Of a DNA stretch of 64,000 nucleotides, positions 57,860-64,000 are shown in pieces. The notes beneath the pieces were generated by a model. The model was not told where the DNA came from. It did no database searches and was given only the letters and a program-made list of their open reading frames with translations. The stretch comes from Erpobdella octoculata (taxonomy: Eukaryota > Annelida > Clitellata > Hirudinida > Erpobdellidae), in the NCBI GenBank assembly GCA_963978895.1, contig OZ022241.1, forward strand, positions 26,020,073 through 26,084,072, written 5' to 3'. Every line of letters starts with the position of its first letter. Position 1 is the stretch's first letter. The position numbers and the translations under genes were made by a program.

Positions 57860-58465
57860 TTAGATCTTTAAAAAATTGAATTCTACCATGGACTCCTTGA
57901 TACATATCTGGATCTGTATGGTAAACTGACCAATTACTGGCCACAAGTTTTTTGCACTTTACGTAGGTTTTCACCCTGTAAAACCACACACTCGTGAAAA
58001 TTGTGCGGTTTCAAAATTTCTATCAAACACAAGCCATGGGTTTTGCTTGCAGTACATTAAAATAAGTTTTCAGAACCTTTTTAAAAAAACTTGATTTGTA
58101 CCAGCTAATAGCCATTGAGTACCATTTACTGACGTGTCCACCCGGCCAATAATAGGTAAACCAATGTTCATTTACTTTCCCCGTTCAGTATATAAAGAAA
58201 AACTACTTAAAATGACGAACAGGTAAAATCTCCATTTAAATAATTGTCATCAAATGTTCTACAATCACTTGGACATGAGATGTGGCAACGAATTTTGGCA
58301 ACTTTAATACAACCATCACTGTACTTGGACTTTTCAACATCAAAATACAATCCACTGCATTTTATGCACTGCCAATTTGATTTATGTTTTTGTCGTTTAT
58401 TTGGTCTTGAAGTTTTTGCTTTTCTGATTGCTAACTATCAGGCTTTACCATTCCTACAGATTTTG
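57860..58465. other. Intergenic, no gene recognised
   Basis: AT-rich sequence downstream of PKD2 with only short frames. Confidence 0.5.
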
Positions 58466-58469
58466 TGAT

Positions 58470-59130
58470 GTTGATCTTATTTGTAAAGGCCCAGAAGGTA
58501 TTTCTGTGCCCAAAGGGGCCCTTGCTGGTAGCTGATGCACTTATTATTCCGTCTGCCAAAATACGTGTTCTTGACGTTATAATTGACTCCAATCTCTTTC
58601 TTAAATCTCGCACCTATCACATTTCCTTTGTCTGCTAGTTCTACCACCATTTCGTCAAATACGACTTTTTTGGGACTGATGCTCTGCATGCTCTTATCCG
58701 AGCATTAATTCACGTACGTGTGGACTACTGTAACGTTGTGCTAGAAAATTCCCATATAAATGTCCTTGATGATTTTCAATCTGTTTTGCGAGTGGCGGTT
58801 CGGTTTATTCTACACCTGCCATCGTCGGTGGGCATCACAGGACTCATGCAAAATCAGTTAAATTGGCTGCCTGTGCAAAAACTTGTTCAATTCAAACTGT
58901 GTACACTGGTTCTTAAGTCCATCTAAGGATCGGCACCCTCCTAATTATCGCGGTTGTGCACCAACTTTTCTAACCTCGAGTCGTGGTCCCGACTTCGTTC
59001 TGCTACTCATGGACATTTGGATATCCTTGCTACAGAGACTCGCTTTGGACGCAGATGATTTTTCTACTTTTGACAATCATTGTTTTTCCAATTTCAATTT
59101 TGACAGCTTTCTCATTAATTTTTGAGTTGT
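58470..59130 (+). pseudogene. LINE fragment, C-terminal part of reverse transcriptase ORF
   Basis: Plus strand, broken. RVLDVIIDSNLFLKSRTYHI, then HVRVDYCNVVLENSHINVLD, VLRVAVRFILHLPS and LNWLPVQKLVQFKLCTLVLK match the post-RT region of CR1/Jockey-type LINEs. Frameshifts follow to a stop at about 59125. Confidence 0.7.
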
Positions 59131-59719
59131 AAGTTTCATATGAGGCGAGGAAAAAATGTCATATATTTGTTTTCTTATTATTTTCTTTTTGCAAATTTGC
59201 GAAAAAGGAAAAGATTAAATATTTAAATCAGAATCCACTGGGTTTAAAATGGAAATGGTGTTGGGTAATGTTTTTTAGATTTTTCTTATTTTTTTTATCT
59301 TGACCGTCGTATATTCTCTCTGATTAAAAATTACTATTTAATTCTCTTAAAACTATATTATTAACATTCCTTTCATTGATTTATTTTTTCCTGGTGCTCC
59401 TGTGTTGCTGCCGAATTTGTTTCTTGTGTTTAACTATAAAGAAAATTTGGAAAATATTGTTTTTCTGGAACGGCTTTGGAATTAAATGGATAAAAACCAC
59501 ATGAGTAAAAACCTTATTTTATAATGAATTCTGTCATTGTGCTTTTCCAAGCTTTAGCAAACAGACCACAAAAATTTGAACGTGCAATAACCACAGCAGG
59601 ATAATCATTCATCAGCTTTTGGCATACATCTTCATAAGCATCTTTAAATGGTTTGAAAACAGTCTTGTCACATAGCAAAATCTTCCACTAACTGCAAAGT
59701 ACCACTGCTTTAATTATTC

Positions 59720-61040
59720 ATAAATTGTTCATTGGACGCTGGAGTTTTTCCTATTGTCTTAAAAATGACTAAGGTTGTCCCAATTTTTAAATCTGGAGAA
59801 AAAAAACAAAGTTATAAATTACAGACCTATTTCTATTCTTCCTTATTTTTCAAAGTTTTTGAAAAAGTTATGTACAATAGGCTTTATAGACACAAAGGTG
59901 AATATGTCATTCGTATATTTTTTTTATCTTGCTAATGCTTTTGACACAGTAGAGAGTGACACGGGGACAACATTTCTTCCCCATCCCCACCCCGCAAAGA
60001 AAACTCTTCCCGTCCCCTCGCCCCATGTCCCCATCCCCACCCCATCCCCTCAATATCTGTCCCCATCCCCTACCTATCCCCGCAGTTATCATTCCCAAAC
60101 CCTCATAGTCCCCGCATTTTAAATTTTTATGCAAGTTTATTTTGAAGTTAATTATTAAAAAAAAATTGCAAAAAGATAGTTATGTTTTAAATGAAATAAG
60201 AAAGTAAAAAATATTAGTTCTTCGTTCCATGAGTGCCTTGACATTTGTCGAATCGCAAGCGTTCACTTTTAATTGAAATTAATTTTTCGATGTCGCATTT
60301 TCCCATTTCCATGTTATTTAAAACTACAAGCGAAAATGTACTATTGAAATTAAACCGATTCAAGACCAAGACATTCAACCGAAATGAAATACAAAAAGAA
60401 AGATAGTCCTGTAGAATTAGCTAAACAAAGTACAAAGACGATAAAACAAAGTACAAAGACGATAAAACAAAGTACAAAAAAAATTAAAAGAAAATTTTTT
60501 GAAATTTTATAAATTAGTCTAAAACTTCATTACCGTTCCCGCGGAATTACCGTCAACATTTCCCCCATTACCGCACATTTTCCCCCTCATTTTTTCCCCG
60601 TTACCGCGCGGTAATGGTGAAATTATTGAAATTTGTATTTACCGCGGTCGGTATTACCGTGTCACTTTCTATGACACAGTTAACCATGCTATCTTAACTT
60701 CAACACTACAGAATTAAAAATAATCTTTTGAATTGGTTTATCAGCTACTTGAAAGACAAAACTCAAATAGTTTATTTTATGGGAACAAAATCTAAAACAA
60801 AAGAAATTACCTGCGGTGTACCTCTGTTCTTGGACCATTACATTTTCTTATATATATTAATGACGTGGGCCAAGTTCCTACTTTTTTTTATTTTATTTTC
60901 TTTGCTGATGACACAAATGCCTTTGCCTCAGGCACCAACCTCAATCAACTATTTTCTAAAATAAATTATGAATTAATCCTTAGACGTCTCTGAATGGTTT
61001 TCCGAACTTGGCAAAACTAACTATATTATATTTCACTTGT
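59720..61040 (+). pseudogene. LINE-D, degraded reverse transcriptase, split by a hAT-like element
   Basis: Plus strand. VFPIVLKMTKVVPIFKSGEK, a shifted NYRPISILPYFSK, then LANAFDT at the insertion point. After 60671 it resumes with VNHAILTSTLQN, NWFISYLKDKTQIVYFMGTK, ITCGVP and a decayed FFADDTNAFASG. Many frameshifts; clearly older than LINE-C. It ends unclearly in AT-rich sequence. Confidence 0.75.
59950..60671. mobile_element. hAT-like element, 722 bp, perfect 8-bp target duplication
   Basis: Ends TAGAGAGTGACACGG and inverted TAGAAAGTGACACGG, flanked by TGACACAG at 59942-59949 and 60672-60679. The left part is rich in CCCCATCCCC; the right part has GGTAATACCG-like inverted motifs. No coding sequence. 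Its removal restores the LINE frame. Confidence 0.85.
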
Positions 61041-61766
61041 AAACTATTATTAACGACAATTTACTATTTTACAATTATTATTCCTCTTATTTTAATTATT
61101 ATTATTAACGAAGATTAACTAATTTGCTAATATTATTCCGATTATTGGAAAGTTCGACGCTTTGCGGATATATAATGAAAATATTATTAACGACAATTCA
61201 CTATTTTGCAATTATTTTTTCTCTAACATTATTTATTAATAATATTATTATTTACGAATATTAACTAATTTGCTAATATTATTTGCTATTGTTTTCGATA
61301 CTATCCATTTAATATAGTGCTTTTCGTAGGCGGTTTTTTCACGATTACCCAATAAATGTTTTTTTTGTAGGCTGTTTTTTCCGATCACATCCAATAAATA
61401 ATGTGTTTTTCGTATTCGGTTTTTTAACTATCACACAATAAATGTGTTTTTTTGTGTAGGCTATTTTTTACAATATCGCCCATTTAAGGTTTTTTTCGTA
61501 GGCAGTTTTTCCAACATCATCCAATCAATTAGAAGACCATTCCAAAACGTTTTGAAGTGAAAAATCATCTGCTACTGGCTGAAATAGTCACATGCTGTGC
61601 TTGCGAAGCGTGCGTAAAATTATCACTATATAAGCGCATTGGTGTTGTTTTTGAGTTTAGAGTGCTATTTGAGTGCGACTACCTTTACTATTAATATGTA
61701 AAAACTCACACGCTTCGCGCGCGAAGCGTGCGTCAAGTGCTGGTTCCCTGCTATAAAAGCGCAATG
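61041..61766. repeat. Complex repeat region, copy 1 of a duplicated segment
   Basis: AT-rich units (AACGA(A/C)GATTAACTA, TTTTTCGTAGGC.GTTTTT) lead to ACTATATAAGCGCATTGG and the palindrome at 61709. Most of it recurs at 62725-63660. No coding capacity. Confidence 0.75.
61709..61730. promoter_or_regulatory. Perfect 22-bp palindrome, copy 1
   Basis: Half-sites CACGCTTCGCG and CGCGAAGCGTG meet with no spacer. A TATATAAG lies about 85 bp upstream and CTATAAAAGC about 20 bp downstream, so it may be a binding site for a dimeric factor or a replication or cruciform structure. Confidence 0.6.
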
Positions 61767-62393
61767 ATGTATTATGTATTATGTATTATGTATTATGTAT
61801 TATGTATTATGTATTATGTATTATGTATTATGTATTATGTATTATGTATTATGTATTATGTATTATGTATTATGTATTATGTATTATGTATTATGTATTA
61901 TGTATTATGTATTATGTATTATGTATTATGTATTATGTATTATGTATTATGTATTATGTATTATGTATTATGTATTATGTATTATGTATTATGTATTATG
62001 TATTATGTATTATGTATTATGTATTATGTATTATGTATTATGTATTATGTATTATGTATTATGTATTATGTATTATGTATTATGTATTATGTATTATGTA
62101 TTATGTATTATGTATTATGTATTATGTATTATGTATTATGTATTATGTATTATGTATTATGTATTATGTATTATGTATTATGTATTATGTATTATGTATT
62201 ATGTATTATGTATTATGTATTATGTATTATGTATTATGTATTATGTATTATGTATTATGTATTATGTATTATGTATTATGTATTATGTATTATGTATAAT
62301 GTATTATGTATTATGTATTATGTATTATGTATTATGTATTATGTATTATGTATTATGTATTATGTATTATGTATTATGTATTATGTATTATGT
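61767..62393. repeat. (TGTATTA)n heptanucleotide array, about 90 copies
   Basis: About 627 bp, almost perfect (one TATAATG variant near 62297). Open in all plus frames because seven bases are not a multiple of three and the unit has no stop on that strand. Not a known telomere unit. Confidence 0.97.
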
Positions 62394-62570
62394 CACCCAA
62401 TTAGCATCTACAGGTCTGAAAAAACTCACGTTGATAGATTATGAGACGCTGAATACGGTTTGTTAGGGCACTTTTTTGTATTATGTCACCCGATTAGCAT
62501 CTACAGGTCTGAAAAAACTCATGTTGATAGATTATGAGACGCTGAATACGGTTTGTTAGGGCACTTTTTT
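62391..62570. repeat. 90-bp tandem duplication beside the heptamer array
   Basis: ATGTCACCC(A/G)ATTAGCATC to GTTAGGGCACTTTTTTG occurs at 62389-62478 and again at 62481-62570 with two changes. A third copy, slightly more different, is at about 63677-63764. Confidence 0.88.
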
Positions 62571-64000
62571 GTTAAAATGTTTAAATAAAAAGTTATTAGC
62601 CGCGAAAGTTCTACGCTTTGCGGATATATATAATGCATCGTACGTCATCGCTGAATATAAACAAGTTGAAAATAATTAAATCACCGAAGTAGTAGTCGGC
62701 GGGGTTTTCGCAATTTTAAACAAGTTGTAAATTATTATTAACGACAATTTACTATTTTGCAATTATTATTCCTCTTATTTTAATTATTATTATTAACGAA
62801 GATTAACTATTTTGCTAATATTATTCCGATTATTGGAAAGATCGACGCTTTGCGGATATATTTAGTGAAATTATTATTAACGAAGATTAACTATTTTCCT
62901 AATATTATTCCTATTATTGGAAAGTTCGACGCTTTGCGAATATATTTTGAGCATACCTCATAACTCAATATAAACAAGTTGAAAATAAATAAATCACCGA
63001 AGTAGTACATCGCGGGTTTTCCCAATATCAGGCATTGAATGTTGGGGTTTTTTACATTATCAGCCATTAAAGGTTGGGTTTTTTTCTTAGGCTTTTTTCC
63101 CTATCACCCAAATTACGTTGTTTTTTTCGTAGGCTGCTGTATTCGATACTATCCATTTAATATTGTGTTTTTCGTAGGCGGTTTTTTCACGATCACCCAA
63201 TAAATGTTTTTTTCGTAGGCTGTTTTTCCCGATAACATCCAATAAATATTGTGTTTTTCGTATTCGGTTTTTTCACTATTACACAATAAATGTGTTTTTT
63301 TTCGTATTCGGTTTTTTCCCTATCACACAATAAATGTGTTTTTTTCGTAGGCTATTTTTTACAATATCGCCCATTTAAGGTTTTTTCGTAGGCAGTTTTT
63401 CCAACATCATCCAATCAATTAGAAGACCATTCCAAAACGTTTTAAAGTGAAAAATCATCTACTACTGGCTGAAATAGTCACATGGTGTGCTTGCAAAGCG
63501 TGCGTAAAGTTATTACTATATAAGCGCATTGGTGTTGTTTTTGAGCTTAGAGTGCTATTTGAGTGCGACTACCTTTACTATTAATATGTAAAAACTCACA
63601 CGCTTCGCGCGCGAAGCGTGCGTCAAGTGCTGGTAACAGATAAATAAAAGCGCAATGATGTATGTATTATGTATTATGTCACCCGATTACCATCTGCTGG
63701 TCTGAAAAAACTCACGTTGATAGATTATGAGACGCTGAACACGGTTTGTTAGGGCACCTTTTTGTTAAAATGTTTAAATAAAAAGTTCTACGCTTTGCGG
63801 ATATATATAATGCATCGTACGTCATCTTTCAATATGAACAAGTTGAAAATAAATAAATCACCGAAGGCGGGTTTTCCCAATAATTTTGAGATTACGTCAT
63901 CACACAATATAAAAAAGTTGAAAATAAACAAATCACCGAAGGCGGGATTTTCCCAGTTTTGAACTTAGGTACGTCATCAAACATTATAAACAAGTTGAAA
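62571..64000. repeat. Complex repeat region, copy 2 of the duplicated segment
   Basis: Repeats the elements of 61041-62570 in the same order (palindrome offset 1,890 bp), but the heptamer array is reduced to about two units at 63661-63675. Further short direct repeats (AAGTTGAAAATAAA(T/C)AAATC, CACCGAAGGCGGG) continue to the window end. Confidence 0.8.
63599..63620. promoter_or_regulatory. Perfect 22-bp palindrome, copy 2
   Basis: Identical to the palindrome at 61709-61730, with the same TATATAAG about 85 bp upstream. Conservation of the palindrome within a diverged duplication argues that it matters or that the duplication is recent. Confidence 0.6.

Noticed and set aside
61728..62466. Three overlapping frames of 172-238 codons
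   Set aside because: They are the heptamer array read in three frames; no domain and no upstream coding context.

Overview
This is an AT-rich metazoan nuclear window. The evidence is GT-AG introns, a textbook multi-exon polycystin-2 gene, and a dense mix of eukaryotic transposons (LINEs, Gypsy-type LTR elements, hAT, pogo/Tigger, MULE, Helitron-like, Penelope-like). Host introns are mostly 60-140 bp and long (TA)n, (TACA)n and (TGTATTA)n microsatellites are common. It looks like an invertebrate, but I cannot name the species.

Layout. 1-2.5 kb: two tandem-repeat families around an inactivated ULP1-protease/PHD-finger gene (minus). 2.5-7.8 kb: a Tigger deletion derivative inserted in a dispersed repeat, then a small five-exon gene of unknown function (195 codons, basic, GRP-type motif) with three near-identical exon/intron units. 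7.8-11 kb: a MULE transposase cut by a 5'-truncated LINE, and the uninterrupted copy of the repeat that Tigger disrupted. 11-12.4 kb: a 648-bp (TACA)n array and unassigned DNA. 12.5-28.7 kb: one nested insertion complex. A minus-strand LINE is split by a Gypsy element with a 5-bp target duplication. One Gypsy LTR holds a hAT element; the other is broken by a 6.3-kb block of LINE sequence, which itself holds a 953-bp solo LTR. 28.8-34.5 kb: two hAT elements, each with an 8-bp target duplication. The second splits an open reading frame of unknown gene, and also contains a fold-back structure. 35.1-57.6 kb: PKD2 (15 exons, 764 aa), with one 18-kb intron that has absorbed an RTE-like LINE, a three-copy Helitron-like tandem array, an I-type LINE with RNase H inside a Gypsy fragment, a CR1/Jockey-type LINE and a complete non-autonomous Helitron. 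58.4-61 kb: LINE remains, one split by a 722-bp hAT-like element. 61-64 kb: a duplicated segment of about 1.9 kb with a perfect 22-bp palindrome, TATA-like boxes and a ~627-bp (TGTATTA)n array.

The only gene I identify firmly is PKD2, a ciliary/ER calcium-permeable cation channel subunit. The small five-exon gene is structurally intact on paper but unrecognised. Nearly everything else is transposon-derived and broken. I see no RNA genes, CRISPR arrays or prokaryotic operons. The nesting history is the most informative content: many junctions are resolved to the base by target duplications and by host reading frames that become continuous when an insert is removed.
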